In this document: positions 35,201 through 49,080 of the stretch, one piece after another
Position numbering within the stretch: position 1 is the stretch's first letter
Layout: each line of letters starts with the position of its first letter
Assembly (NCBI GenBank): GCA_011009095.1
Contig: VTPC01007263.1
Location: 1-64,000 of the forward strand
Reading direction: 5' to 3'
DNA: 64,000 nt
Origin: Ignelater luminosus
Lineage: Eukaryota; Arthropoda; Insecta; Coleoptera; Elateridae
The notes under the pieces: model-generated
Database searches by the model: none
What the model was told of the DNA's origin: nothing
The model's input: the letters and a program-made list of their open reading frames with translations, nothing else
Made by a program: the position numbers and the translations under genes

Positions 35201-37560
35201 TTGTTTTCCAAGATTTTACTGAATTCAGTCCTAGATAGTTAAGATCATAAAGTTAAATTTCTTTCCCGATTAAGAATCTATTGAGTTCACTGCAGTTTTT
35301 GTAGTTGAATAGCGTAGTAACAATTTTATTTTCCTGCAGCTAAACTAGAAGTTAAGAAAGTTTTAATTCTTATTTTATACGAATAGATAATTGGAAAACC
35401 TCTTTAAGTTTTAAAGTGCTCTCCTAAGAAATGCTTTTTGCTATAGATAAGGTTTGTGTAACAATTAAAAAGAAACTAATTTTTCTTGGGTATCAAACTA
35501 ATTTTTATAAAGTTGCACTATTGATTTATTTTGTTGGACTATTTACAGTTTAAGGTGTTCGTAATTTATTGTTTCCTAAATAAACTGAAGTAGTAATTAA
35601 AATCAAGTAGAAATTGTAAAAACTAGATCTAAACACAATTTATTTATGTTTAATACAGAACATTGGAGTTAAAGGCTTCTTTGTGTCTAAACAGTTATTT
35701 AATGTAGCAAATAAAAACAGAGTACAAGTAAAGGGAAAGAACGTTAAAATTTAATTAAGTTAAAAAGTGGACGAATTGAAAGGGCTCTTCCTAGTGCGTA
35801 AATATAAAGTGCAAACAGTGATGTATTACACGCGGACGGTACACAATGGGCGATTACCGAAAACCCTGCCACATTTTATCGTTATCATTCACTTCATCTA
35901 TTCTTTGTAACTACAAATGTAAATGAAGCGTGAAAGTGATTTTGTGCCTGTTAAAAGTTTAGAAGAAATTGAATTGGAAATAATTTTTACATTTTGGTAT
36001 AATGAAAGAACATTTATTATCTACATAGTAGTATGGTGTTTTTGAACGGTTTAATTAATAACGTCACGAAAACATTTTAGAAATAAATAAACAGAAACAA
36101 TGTTAATTCTCCCCTATTGTTATTATAGTCTAAACTAAACGAACATATTTATGTACTGAATGTGGGTAATTAGTGTAGTTTGCACGATGTACGATATAAG
36201 CATAATTAAGGAGATCTTAAAGTTGTTACAAAAAGAATAAAGCGGTTTTTATATCCGATGAAAAAGTAACATGGCAGAATGTCACGTTAAACTAAATAGC
36301 GGGTAAGGCTTCTAACTTGAACACATACACATTTCTAATATGCATTATCAGTTTGATAACGCGATGATATTAATGATCCTAACCAGTAAGAATACCTTAC
36401 TGGTCTCAATCCGGTCTTAAACCATTCGAATTTAAACATAGATACAAGAGAATGTATTAAAATTTAATTCAACGTTGGCAAATAAAATTTCTTAAAAGGG
36501 AAAATTTATAGTTATACATCAGAAAAAACAAATGTTGAAAGGCTAATTAAGAATAAAACAAAACAGACTTGCCACGGGTCCAAAATCCAGACTTTATAGC
36601 GCTGTAAAAGTGGAACGGAGAATCTGCAACAAACTACTCAAGAAAACAAATACCCCTCTTAACCCACCTTTTCTAACTTCTTTCTAATAGCAAAAATTAA
36701 TAAGAAAAATTTAAACAAACAGTAAAGTCAATAACTGCGTTGGAATACATTTCAGTGAACTATGACTTCAACTCTTTTTTAAATTTTCTTTTTATTTAAA
36801 AAATGTTAAATTTAAAGGCGACAGTGTTGAGGTTGCCAATATGTAGAGCATATGCGCTGGCACCACATCTTTCGACCAGAGACTCAATTTGGAACGGAGA
36901 TAATAATTACACTACATTAAACGATACGATCGAGAATAGAACTGAATCTTTGGGCGTCGTCAGCTTCCACAGCAACTAAATCTGACGTTATGCTGTGCCA
37001 GGAAAAATCTTTAGCAGCCGACCTTCGAAATTCTCAGGTACGAGAACAAGCTAAAGAAAATCAAAAAAATCTCCCATGAGACCTAGAAAAGCAAAAACAA
37101 AACCAGCTTACCCTCGTTGGGTTGAGGCTTGTCACAACTCAATAAAAAGATTGATGGAGCCCTGTCACAGACACTAACAACGCAACTACATTGGAGACGA
37201 ATCCCACCCTACTGCCATTAACAAAACTAACCTTTCCAACGAGAGAAAACTATTTAAAAAATACAAGAACACACCGAAAGCACAAATTAAATATAACACA
37301 TGTAACGGAAGCAAAAAGTGAACGTTACAGCCTGTTATACCATCTATAATATGTAATTAAGAGTCTACATAATAATCTTTTAAATGTAAAAATCAATTGA
37401 GTACTTTATATTTTAAAGTGTTTTAAGTTTTCTTACTATGTGTTCATCAATATTTTCTTACTGAAACAAAAAAATCCTAAATTAAACAGTTAGGAAAAAC
37501 AAAACGAATTTTAAAAAACTTCATAAGGAAATTCAGCAAATTTATAGTAATAAAAAAAGC
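26260..37560. other. Long AT-rich non-coding stretch
   Basis: No gene, tRNA or element boundary recognised. ORFs reach at most 78 codons. A short dispersed repeat lies at 26848-26921. At 30040-30180 a GTATAAAAAC box followed by AATAAAG has the look of a solo LTR, but no boundaries could be fixed. A 9-bp hairpin (ACCAGTAAG, loop AATAC, CTTACTGGT) lies near 36383-36405. Confidence 0.4.
26848..26921. repeat. Dispersed repeat, copy A
   Basis: Begins ACTTCGAGCATATAAAGAAG and is about 84% identical over 74 bases to 49008-49080 in the same orientation. The surrounding sequence does not match. Probably a fragment of an unclassified transposon. Confidence 0.7.
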
Positions 37561-38040
37561 TAGGTCGTAACGCTAATTTAGGTTTTGGCATGCATTGAGT
37601 TAGCTGATATTGAAAAGACAGGTAATCGAGAACTCACAATAGGGTGGATGCTAAATAAATATCACCGGACTCTAAATTTGTTAAGTGGAATCCTTCTGGT
37701 CATACCAGTTGATGGCTTAGAAGCGTTGGTTTCACAAGCTCACCTGTTTTCTAGCAGTGCATGTGCTGGAGTCGTTTCACGTTATTTTCTTGTTTTGAAA
37801 AGTATCACCTGGTATCCGACGGATGATGTCAACATTGGTTCCCTCCATGTGTACCAATTCAGTCACTCATTGTGATCTTCTTCGAGATTCTTAACGAGAT
37901 GTTGCTGGTGGCTGCTATTTGTTATAGGTAGCCGTTGGCCGGTTGAGTTGATTGGACTTAACTGTTGCTTGAGTTCACTGAACTCGCTGAACTTGCTTCT
38001 GGAGGCTGGTAGCTGATGCTGTTTGTCTAAGTGAATTGCA
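37560..38040. other. Unassigned GC-richer segment
   Basis: Open for 96 codons on the plus strand (37585-37875) and partly open on the minus strand, with local base composition above the surroundings. It could be pol or tail sequence of the Gypsy remnant at 39.9-41.0 kb, but no motif supports that. Confidence 0.25.
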
Positions 38041-38044
38041 AAAT

Positions 38045-39845
38045 AAATAAATTTTCAAAAATATTCTACTTTTAGTCATTGAATATTAGATGTTAGAATG
38101 GCGAAGAATCATAAGCTGAAGAAACGACCTGATATTGCATAATCATAGTAGAACGGAAGGCACGAAGCAAACGTAAGATTAAAGGTAACGCGAAGTATTG
38201 TAGCAGTAGAAACTAGATTATTAAAAGCTAAGATCAGTTTTTTCGCTCGAAACCGGGATACACCATGTTATAACCACATCACCCTTTTATCAGTTATGCA
38301 AATCAGCACATTTTTCTGCGGGATATATTAAAGTATTGCATACACCAAGATTCTACACACTTCATCTATAATCTATTTTTTTTTTGTTTTCGATCAACAA
38401 TGACAGAGATTCTAAACTAACTGATATTGTTGTGCTCCTAGCAGGAGCTTTTCAAGTTTTTGTTTCATATCTCGAATCTTGTTTAATCAACTTTGTCCCT
38501 GCACAGTAAACAAATGTAGAGAGAAACACCCCAGTACTCAGAATTTAGTTTGATTGAAAACCTCCAACATTTCGTCCATACGTATAAACCTCTTCAAGAA
38601 ATCGTCATTTTTCAACAAAAATAAATTCTGAGGATTGAGGTGTTTTATTGAATGAACTAAACTGAATAATAAAAAAAACAAGAATCTTAAACATAGAGAT
38701 ATTTTAAATTTTGGTTCAATGAGCACAAGATAACATTGAACTGTTACCTGTGCTCTTCTAAATCTAACCATTTGATGAACTTCTGCTCGGCAAAGCCCAT
38801 ATAAATATGTAGTATGTAATCAGTTTGAACTGCTTTGGTATTTTAATGGTTTTGGCCTTAAAAATAATTTTAGTTGGGCTTGTAAATCGGTTTTTATCTT
38901 GGAAAGGTCAGCTTGGAACAAAGTAACAATTCTGGCTTTCACGCTCTAAGTACTACACAATCCGTTGTAGTCGATTATATCGGTTTATTTATATCTCATC
39001 TAGATACCAGAACTGAATATTTTTATTCATCTGGAACTGATTATATTCCATACCGGCGAGCGGCGTTTCGAACTTTTGCTGATGCCTTTCTTGTACTAAT
39101 CACTATTTAGCTGTTACGTTCAAGCCCATTTATGTTTTTGGGCAGAACCGTTATCGAATCCTATCATTTGTATAATATTGGCTTGAACTGGCAAGTTCCA
39201 TGTCAAATGTCTTTGGTATTCTTGGTTTTGTATTTTCTTCATTTTCTTCCAGTGTCCTTCACATTTTGTCTTATAAAGACTTTTTTTGCTTGATGTTGCT
39301 TCTCTGTGATTTAATTATCAAATAGGTTGTAAAAGTGGAACTATTCTATGTACTACCAACTCCAAGGCATTGCTGCTAAAGAAAGAGTTTCCAGAATTAT
39401 TCTCATATCATTATGTTGCTTGTCCATTATTTTGATTAGTGAGCAAATTAAAAACAAAGCAAATAATGTCTTCATATAAATCGAAGTTTTGCTTTTGTTT
39501 ACCAGATACAAACAAAAATACTTGGAAACACAAACAGTGCTACAGTGCAATATCTCTTATGACATTTCAATCAGGATCAGTGATAATGTTGTTTTCTTTG
39601 AATGACTGACTTGTTATTGCTTAAAAGTACATAGATGGTAATGGTTATTATTGATACCTAGAAATGCTAAGGCGCTTGTTTCATTATTTGAACGGCATGA
39701 GTATTCAATACTTCAACCGACCAATATATAATCTCGACGCCAATTCCATCTACCATCCTTGAAACTTGCTATAGGAAACATTAAGTGATCTTCAGATGCA
39801 CTTCTAGAGAAATGGGACAGATCAGATTTTCAAGATTTATTCACA
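38045..39845. other. Non-coding stretch
   Basis: No feature recognised; short ORFs only. Confidence 0.4.
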
Positions 39846-39849
39846 ACCT

Positions 39850-40995
39850 GCTTAGAAGAAAGCAGACTTTTGTGGGGCAAGGCGGCCACAGCTGTTGATG
39901 AGGAGACTTATTTCCGTATATGCTTTTGGCGTATTTACAGCGGATCCAGTTATTACCAGAACGGTCTTTTGGATAGGACGCTGACGGGTATTGTCTAAAC
40001 TTTGTACTACCCTTGACGTATGATATAGTGGAAAATGTGTTACCGTTGATTTTGCAGAATTGGAATTCTTCTTCGAATTACTTGAGCAATATGTATACAT
40101 TATACCTTTCTTTCCGCATCGAGAATAGAACAAAACTGATTTGTTTCAACACTTGAAGCGATAGTGTCTGGTTTGTGCACATTGCATGCTGGTGTAATCT
40201 TAGTAGCCTATCTTTTTGTTCATTTTATTGAATCTGTATACGCTTAAGTAATATTGCCTACTTACTGGTTGAGTAAGAACGGTTCTTGGCGGTATATTTT
40301 TATTAATGCCTTTGCACTCTTTGATTGCCTTTACCATATTGGCGACGTTATATAATCGATTTTCCGTAGTTAAAGAAGGTATTCGAGCAAAAGATGCGAT
40401 GTAACCAGTATACTTTCTGAGCTTCAAATAGGCTACCGTGATGGTACATTAGCGTCTGAAGAGCGGTCACCTAGTTTGCCACGAACTCACTCTTTTTGCA
40501 CCCGTTGAATGATTTACTCTTCTAAATTAATGCGATAATCGGCTGGTAAGCAGGCAGATTTGTAATAACTGGAACGGTATAATTTGTAATGATCGGTAGG
40601 GAAGGGTTGGGTACACGATCTTCAGATTTGTTATCGGGTGTTCACTTGGTGATGAGCGTTCTTTTGGGTAATGGCTGGATCTGCGATGTAGATCTTCTGT
40701 CGTAGATAGGTTTAACTTGTCCATTTCTCCCTAGTTCGTTCTTCAGTCGATATATTCAACCTACATGGATGTCGACTACTTTCAGACGGGCCATTCATTT
40801 CTCTTCGTAAGAACTTGCATCTTGCTTTGCTGGTTTGCTGTACAATGATTTGGTAAATGTCGGTTTCTGAACTAGATCCCTTTCGGATGCAGTCCCTTTC
40901 GAGTGAAGTTGCTCCTCAATGCAGTTTTTCAGACTGAGGTTTCCTGCTCTTTTGTTTTCTGTAGTGTGGGCAATCAAGACGACACAAACAGCCAC
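39850..40995 (-). mobile_element. Second Gypsy-type Gag remnant with degenerate zinc knuckle
   Basis: On the minus strand, 40920-40560 aligns with 16500-16200. Shared landmarks include ACCGACAT, then GTACAGCAA, then AGCAAAACAAAATGCA here read as AGCAAAGCAAGATGCA, and on to TNYTV-type coding. Farther along (about 40120-40085), FYSRCGKKGIMYTYC is a CCHC zinc knuckle in which the first Cys and the His have been replaced. VITGSAVNT after it may be a decayed DTGS-type protease site. Reading frames are broken repeatedly. No reverse transcriptase was recognised downstream. Confidence 0.45.
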
Positions 40996-40999
40996 ACTT

Positions 41000-43900
41000 G
41001 AAGATTTACTAGTAACCTAAGCTTTGAAATTTCAATAAAGCAAAATGCTGTGATGTCCTACTTCAGATTGAAAGTACTCTTTGAAGATTTCAACCAAGGA
41101 ATAACCAGAAAGAGAGTTATTGTATTTTATATTGTTTATTTTCTAAACTAATGGATCTCGTAAGGTTGACAGGCAGTCTGGTCTGGAGCAGAAAAGTACA
41201 CAACTTTTTTTTCCAGAACACGACATGCATTTGTTTAGGAATCAGAAGATGGATTAGTTTAGTACGACAATGGATGTCGATTTCTTCTGAGTTTCTCAGT
41301 AATTAATAGATGTAGACCCTACATACCCCAGATGAAAAACAGATGAAGAAATTCTATTCAGTCTTACGTCGAAGGAACATCAGAATGTGGCGCAGTTTAA
41401 TTATGGTAGAGATAGTGCTTTAGACTGTAATAAAATATCTGTTCTCAAACTTTATAACGACGATGTAGCCTTGCCACAAATTCATACAATTGTGTGATTA
41501 AAAGGTGAAGACCAAGAAGACCAAATTCAATTCAGGAAATTCAAAAATGGCTTCAATAATTAAAGGCTAAAGTATGATCACTGATCATATTACACATCGT
41601 TCTTGTCATTTTGTCAACTAAATTCACCCGACCTACCCAACTCTGATACTGAATCTTTAGATTTGTTTACGTGATTGCTACATGCTACATTCAACAGATA
41701 GAATCATTACATTAGTGCGGTTTCGGTAATATGCCAAACACAAGCGATTAACTTCGGTGTGGTGGCAGTTCTTATAATAATATTAATTTCAGGAATAAAC
41801 ACCGACAAAGATAATTTTGCTAAAAAAAACTGAGACTTATTAGAGTTAAATAAAAATTAAAGTAGACTGAGAATTTGCTTTAGAGTATGGAAATAGAAAA
41901 AGATTATATTACTGAGTTATAATTAAAATTTTTATTCAATGTAAGTGCATTTGATAATAATTACTGGGGTGTCGCTATCTAATTTATCTTTGAGACACAT
42001 AAACGACGAATTCCAAACCATAAAGTGACCTCCTCCATCCCAGTGCAGTGGTGTGTATTTAATTTTTGATCTTAAAATTCAAAATTCATTACGTTTCGGT
42101 CCTTTGGCAGACTTACGTTAATTGATTTGAATATTGCAGGCAACTTTCCACTGCAGAGTGAATTTTTGATTTAGAAAAAGGAATTAATGTGTAGCATTTC
42201 AACCAAAAGCGACATGTTCTTCATTTAATGTTAATGAAAAGCTTTGGCTACAGAAATGGACACCCGACGTTTCAATAATCGCAGTGTTAATAGGAAGTCA
42301 GAATATCAGTTTCAGTGAATTCTTGTGCTATTATGAAAGATTTGCAACTAAATTACTTCCTATCTCCTGAAAATAAGTAGGTCAGTTCTATGGTATTCTT
42401 TTATTATATCTAGACGCAGAAAGTTATATTTCTTTTTATAAAAAAACAAAAAAATTAGAGAGATAAATAAAAAGAATTCTCCAAAGTAAATGAAACTTGA
42501 GGTATTCCACTTTCTCTCCCTTATATTCAACATACTAAAAGCAATAATAACAATAGAATCACAAAAAAAATGTTATATAAACAAAAGCAACAAACCTGCT
42601 TTTATTTACATTGTTTTCCTTTATTCGATTTTATTTATTTTATATTATTGTCGACATTTTGTCATCCAGAAAATTGGGTATTTAGATCTCCGTTCTACAT
42701 GAGTTCGTTTTTCGTGAAGGTCGGGGCTTTATTTTTCTATGATAAGTTTCCGCAATAAATATTCAGGTGACCCATAAATAATTTTTTCCCTGCTTCAAAA
42801 ATATCTCCGTTTTTCCATGCACTCACGTTCTTATTTTATGCATGATGTATTGCTAACCGTAATATTGTCAATACGAAAGAAAGAAGCACTGAAATTGCAT
42901 TGCTGAAAATGGCCTTTTTTCTTTAACCGTAAATGGAAAACGTATTCCACGTCACCGCTGCGTTGTTAGGAAAGTGGCATTTGAGTAATGGACTTTGAAG
43001 AAACGGTTATGAATTTAAAAAACAAACAAAACACTGTTTTATCAACGAATAGGGAGGAGAATTTAAATTTTCATCGCAAACTCCGTAATCCGTGGAACTG
43101 TACTAAATAAATGGGATTTGCTCTGAAATATTTCTGTTGTATTTAAGGGGTGGAGGATTTTCTACCCGTTTAATCCGGTCCTCTCTCAGGATCACGGCAA
43201 ACACACACTCTCTTCTAATGGACTGTGCTGTGTATACATTGTGGTACCCCCAAGTGTTACTAGAGAAGGATTTTACAATTAAAATTGCATGAACTTAAAT
43301 GACTTTTGAATTTTAAAGTACAACCACAAAAACCTCTTGCTACGGTTACTAAAATCTGTCGTAACATATTTAAAATTGGACTTCAAAATCGCTTTTCAAT
43401 TTTCCAAGGCTTCATAAAAAAGATTTAAAGAGTAACAAGATACTCTCCAGGATTAATTAAGTAAAGTTCAAGTTCGACAGTATTATATTCTCTTCCAAGA
43501 AAATGTGAGAATCTTTTCCACTCTTTACGTAACCTTCACCCCTTTTTTAATATAAGCAAATCCGGGTTTGATTTTTGAATATTCATTGTATCCTAAAGTA
43601 GCTATTTTACGATTCAGACAGTTAAAGGGCTGGAAAATTCAGTACTTGCGAATTCGCTAGTCCGAAGCTTTACGATAGTTATTTGAGGGCGGTATGGCGT
43701 AATTGGATGTTGTACTCGCGGTTCTTGAAACCTACATTATACATGAAAGTTATACTGTACAGTAAATCACAAGCTTCATCCCCAAAGTTCCTAGACACCT
43801 GGATTATTTAAAATGCTAGTGCGATCTATCTTACTGATTTAGCATTCGCTCGGATGCAGAAAATTGACTTTTCGAACTATTATTATTTAATTTTCATCCG

Positions 43901-45690
43901 GATTTCATCCGAATCCATTTAATCTTTTCAGTAAAAACTTCCCTCTTAAATCGTCTTTAATCCTATTCTCACTTTTCTAACCTTTTCTTCCAGGAGAGTT
44001 GTTAATATGACAAGTCAACAATCGTGTTAAGATAACTCATGTCAGAGAGACTCACTCAAGATGGTACTCTGATGATTGCATTGTCTTGTTCATAGATCTA
44101 TCTCATTCACTCCGTCTTCTGACATTCGCTTCCCCTATGTATAACTAGGCTTGGTTTGTCTAATTTAATTTGAATTATTAGAGGTGCTGTGTCAATATTC
44201 AGGTTAATGTTAGTCAATAAAGCGGATTAACCGACCGTTGCAAACTCCACTATTTGGAGGATTTGTGGTACACTTGCTCCGCCACTTCTAATGTAATATA
44301 TATTGTCGTGTAATATAATCATTTGTTAGGATATACCTAATAATTATAGCAATCTTATTTCATCGAGTAATATATCCAATTACGTGCAAACAGTATTCTA
44401 ACCTAAAAATAACTTAAATTTTCTTAAATTGTTTGTAAAGTATGTACAAAACCAAAACACATGATACTGAAAGTTGCATATCTTCCGGCGACTTCGTGTT
44501 TGTACTTTCTACAAAGACGATACTATGAAGACGTGAAACATTCTCTCAACTCATTTCGCGTTACACTGTTACAAGATTTGGATAGAATTAATGAAAGGTT
44601 GGGGCTTATTTAGATTACAAAGCTTTCATGTTAGTATTATACAACTTTTAGGAAAGTATAAGATTTTGAATGAATAATCAAAAATTGCCTAATCAATTTA
44701 ATAAAAAAATTTAAAAATAAAAGTCTCGGTGAATGTTTTTCAATATATCTCATTCAGTATTGTTTGGTTTTCTATTTTCCCAATTAATCTATTAATAAAT
44801 CACTGTGATTTTGCATTTCTAACTTGACGAACATTTCTTATTTTCTCTCTATTTGTAATTCTCGTTTTAATTTGTTGCTTTAGATATGGTAGATTTTCTT
44901 TTTTTTTGGAGTTACTCAATATCAAATCAGTTTAATTTAAAGCTGATGTTAACGTTCAAGATCTACTTGTTGTACTACATGTTTGAGTTTAACTATGTGT
45001 CTAAAAAGCTATCGAGTTGAACTTTCAACTTAGATAAACAAAAACAAAACTTCTATAGATTCTTGATTGGATCTGGGTGGAGGGCTCTGAGCTGAAACTC
45101 CACTATATAAGAGTCATCTAGAGACTAGTAAGGAGTGAGTTTATTATGTATCCAGTGTCCATCTTGTGATACCTAGATATACTATTTAGTCAACTATTGA
45201 AACTGAAACAACCAACTATTGCGGCTTTCTTCTATCTGGTGGACAGTTTTCTTGTTAAAACCGATCCGTGCTTTGATTTTAATTTTAGACGATGAACCAA
45301 GTTGAGAATTGCTGTTTTGCGATAATAATTATCAGTTGTGGAGCATTTTTCAGCTTTAACTGTAATTTTGATTACTAACATTTAACGATTCGTAAAAGAA
45401 AGTGACGCATCATTATCTCAGTAGAAATGACATTGAACTTGACTTAAACCGACCAATTTGGACGCTTTGGTACAATTTTTGTCGCCAATTATTTTTTGAG
45501 ACTACTCTCCGACTTGAATTTAGCTAGAAAGCATTTTGTGCAGAGCCATTAAATAATATTTCAACGGTAACAAAGTTTTTGTCTTTACTTTTTTTATGAT
45601 TATAGAAAAGGCATGTCTTAAGAAAGGGATGAAAAAATGTACATTTTGGTAAATAAACTAACGCGCGCCTATATAATAATAATCAACAGT
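41000..45690. other. Non-coding stretch with LTR-like patches
   Basis: No coding homology. Two patches look promoter- or LTR-like: 44030-44300 (starts TGTTAAGATA, contains AATAAAGCGG) and 45040-45260 (TATATAAG at 45104-45111 in a GC-richer context). Neither has provable boundaries or target duplications. Confidence 0.35.
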
Positions 45691-45697
45691 CTTTCCA

Positions 45698-47002
45698 CAG
45701 TAGAATCGGCTTCATAAGTTTGGAATAACGTTTGTCACAATAGTTTTGAGAAACATTCCATCAATGTAAAATTAAAAAATATTGTCGTAATATCGAGTTG
45801 CCATGATAAACAAATTTTTCTTTAAACTTGAATTTATGTTGAGACCGTTGTCAAATAATTTATACTGCAATGGCTTCTAAGTTAGAAATTTGGAAAAGTA
45901 TCTATCGCTTGGTTGAACAGTTGCCTAAACGTCAAATTGTGAACCTTTTTCGTCATCAAGGTATATCTCCTGCGACTATTTAGAGGACAATAGCTGAATG
46001 TGAACAAGAAATGCCATGTTTAAATTTGCCAAAAAGTGGACGACCAAAAGCACTGAGTAGGGCAACTATAAAGAGATTAATTTAAACTGCAAAAACCGTA
46101 TTGGTGCATCATACGGTAAGTTAGCGCGAAGATTTAGAACTTCATATGAAACGGTAAGACGAGAAAGAAATAAGAAATTCAGGATTTAAGTATCGTAAAA
46201 AACGTAAATGCCTCAAATACACTCGAGATCAGTTAGCATTATGGACGACGAAGAATATTTTACGTTCTCCCACTCAGACCTAAAAGGAAATGATGGCTTC
46301 TATACAGACGATATAGACAACTGTGCAGACTAAATAAAATTCAAATCAAAAAAGAAATTTGAAGATAAAGTATTGGTTTGGTGCGCCATTTCGGAGGCCG
46401 GTATTTCTAGGCCCTATGTAGCACATGTCAGAGGTGAAGCTGTTGATGCTAACATCTACACTCAAAGATGTCTGCCAAAATAATTGGATTTTATCAATAC
46501 GCAACAGGCTAATAATAAAATAATATTTTGCCCGGACTTGGCTTCTTGTCATTATGCGAGAATCACAAAAACCTGGCTAGAAGCAAACAACATAACTTAC
46601 GTTATAATAATCCCTCAAATGTGCCCCAAGCTAGAGGTATAGAAGAATTTTGGTCATTGTTATGTAAAAAAGTCTACGACAATGGATGGGAAGTGCAAAA
46701 CAAGGAACAATTGAGGCAGCGGATTTTTCAGAAGATTTTTGAAATAGATATTAATACAGTTCAAAGACTTGTACGACGAACTCGCACAAAGTTGCGTGCC
46801 ATAGAAGACAATGGGCCTCTATCCGTTATTTAAATACCATTATTTAGAGTAAGAATGTAAAGGAAAATGTGAATATAAGTATTTTTTTAAATAAATCTAA
46901 TTCTTGTTCCTTATACATTACTGTGAAATTTTTCTTAAAACTTTCATGACATACGTTACGTTATCGAATTATGAGCTCTGCCAAAAGTATCCTCCGTGTC
47001 TG
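45698..47002 (+). mobile_element. Decayed Tc1/mariner-superfamily element
   Basis: Surrounds the transposase pseudogene at 45870-46833. The flanks are imperfect inverted copies: on the left AACGTTTGTCA then GTTTTGAGAAA (about 45728-45755), and on the right, inverted, AACGTATGTCA then GTTTTAAGAAA. TA follows the right end (47003-47004); the left flank reads CA, presumably a mutated TA. The outer limits given are the best fit and may be off by several bases. Confidence 0.5.
45870..46833 (+). pseudogene. Tc1/mariner-superfamily (IS630-type) transposase, broken
   Basis: ATG at 45870 opens MASKLEIWKSIYRLVEQLPK, followed by a helix-turn-helix region and SGRPKALS. The catalytic residues are readable across frames: MDDEEYF (from 46241) for the first Asp, PDLASCHYA (Asp codon 46535-46537) for the second, and GIEEFWSLL (about 46642) for the final Glu. 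The last two are about 35 codons apart with a frameshift between them. The C-terminus RTRTKLRAIEDNGPLSVI ends at TAA 46831-46833. Defects include TAG after ISPATI, TAA after IKRLI, at least three frameshifts, and TAA after CLPK. The lineage differs from the DD34D mariners at 6 and 25 kb. Confidence 0.75.
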
Positions 47003-49007
47003 TAAATTTTTTTTTCTGCATTAATATGGATACGTCTTCAGTAGGTAAGATTTCTGAGGAGATTAGAAAATAATGTTGACGATAATAAAGGATAATATTG
47101 ACAAGTTGAAGGCATTTATTATACGAATTTTAGAACTAGAAGTTATTATATTGATACCTATTTAGCAAGTTTAAGTTGATTCAGTTTTCATTATACTTTC
47201 CAAGGATTCACAAATGTCTGATACCTTTTGACTGAACTACTTTGTTTCGGGGTATGACGTCAGTTTTCTGTTTTTAGGTCAATGATTTTCTAAAGACCTG
47301 CAGCTGTACTATACTGATCTATACCTTCTATCTCCATTGGTAATACGTGTGCTTTACCAAAGAAGATTCACGTGACGAAAGGGTCTTCAGTCAAACCGGT
47401 TCGTTCGTACGACTTGGTTTACACATATAACACTTAGAACTTTTCAGACTGAAAACTTACAGCTCCTGTGAACATGTTTAAGAAGAATCATAATTTAAGC
47501 GCTAAAGCAAGGTTGCCCTAGTTTTACAAATACTTACTACACACGAATTTGCCTTGCCTTGACTATCCATGTGAATCCATAATTAAACGTCTAGGGCAGG
47601 AGAACATAGAGTAAAATTTATTAGCTTTGTATGCTTTTGCTTCCTAAACATCCAGACTCATTTTGCAAATGTTCTTGAAATTTTGAGTTGCCTTGGCTTA
47701 TTATCTAAGAAGATTATTAATAAAGTGCAAAATGTAGAAAACATCGACGTGATATGGTGAAACAAAAGAAAATGTTTTGCTACAAATACTCGAAGTTGTT
47801 TAGCTGTTATTCAAACAAAAGAACTAGTAGATGATTCTACGTTCTGCAGTGTAAATAGTTTTTACAAAAATCTGATTTTGGCCACCATGATTCAGATCAT
47901 TGAGAACTTCTAGTATATTTATGAGGTAGCTAAGATAAACATCTGTCAAAAACCATATTTTTTAAAATTTTGCACGTGAATCAGTAAACAACTTTCTTCA
48001 AGAAGCATAATGTAACAGGTAATGCTGTTAACACTGAAAAGGTTCTTAAATCGTCTTCGATGCTCCTAGAAGATTACAAAGCACAAATTATTGACTTGTA
48101 GTCAATATGTAAAACGTAGTACATATACCCCTTTGATTATGATGTATGCCGTCACAGCATTCGGATAGCAGGTTGCAGAAATTGCAGTTGTACACATAAA
48201 AACTGTGTCTTTAGTAGGTGTAAACTTTGATTGCAAAACAGATGGTACAATTTATTCTACTTGTTTAAAAATAATCTGGATGTGATTTTAGGCTAGCATA
48301 CATAACCTACATAAAAGCAAAATGTTTAAAATTAAAGTGAGCACGGATTCAAGCTTGGATTCATAGATGTCCGTAAAGAGATAGAGGTGGAGATTTCCTA
48401 ACTCATGAACTACAACAAGTACGGGATTTGGGCTTTTACTGACTGGCACAGCTCTAGGAATACAGAAAAGAAAATCAGACTCAAAACGACAGAATCCCAA
48501 ACTTGCCTGCAAAAGCCATTTGGGTGGTGCAACTTCCAGTAAAACGATCCGGATGGTCCAATTAACTAGATATTTCAGATGGATGTTCCGGGAGTGCTTC
48601 CCTGCCTTTATGAACCCGATTCAATTTGTTTAACTTTACCGTTTTTTGAGAACGTTTGATTCTAGAACCGATCGAATTGAGACTTTTTTTATAACGACTG
48701 ATACCAGCCCGTTTCGTCCCTTTTTAGGGAGAGTTAGAACGAAACAACAAAATATACACAAAAATCGTTTCTTTTTTCTACGAGATTATTTTTATAAGTC
48801 AAAAACAGAAGAAACCAAAGACGGGCAAGTTCTCTCGCTTCCTTCGTCGCGTGATTCACTTATTATTCTAGAGTGATAGAGGTTATTAAATAAGCATGTA
48901 AGTGCATGCAGTTGACTTTTGTGAGCAATTAATAAATATTTTATTAAACACTTTTATAAATCTTTAATTTACAATAAAACCCTTACTTTAATTAAGCAAA
49001 GAATAGA

Positions 49008-49080
49008 ACTTCGAGCATGTAAAGAAGTGTCAGTTGGTGAACAATCAGTGCATTATTATCAAGAAACTGATATTTGAAAC
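49008..49080. repeat. Dispersed repeat, copy B
   Basis: Partner of 26848-26921, same orientation, with a one-base length difference and about a dozen mismatches. Confidence 0.7.

Noticed and set aside
37585..37875. 96-codon plus-strand ORF as a gene
   Set aside because: Several ORFs of this length are expected by chance in the window at this base composition, and no motif was recognised.
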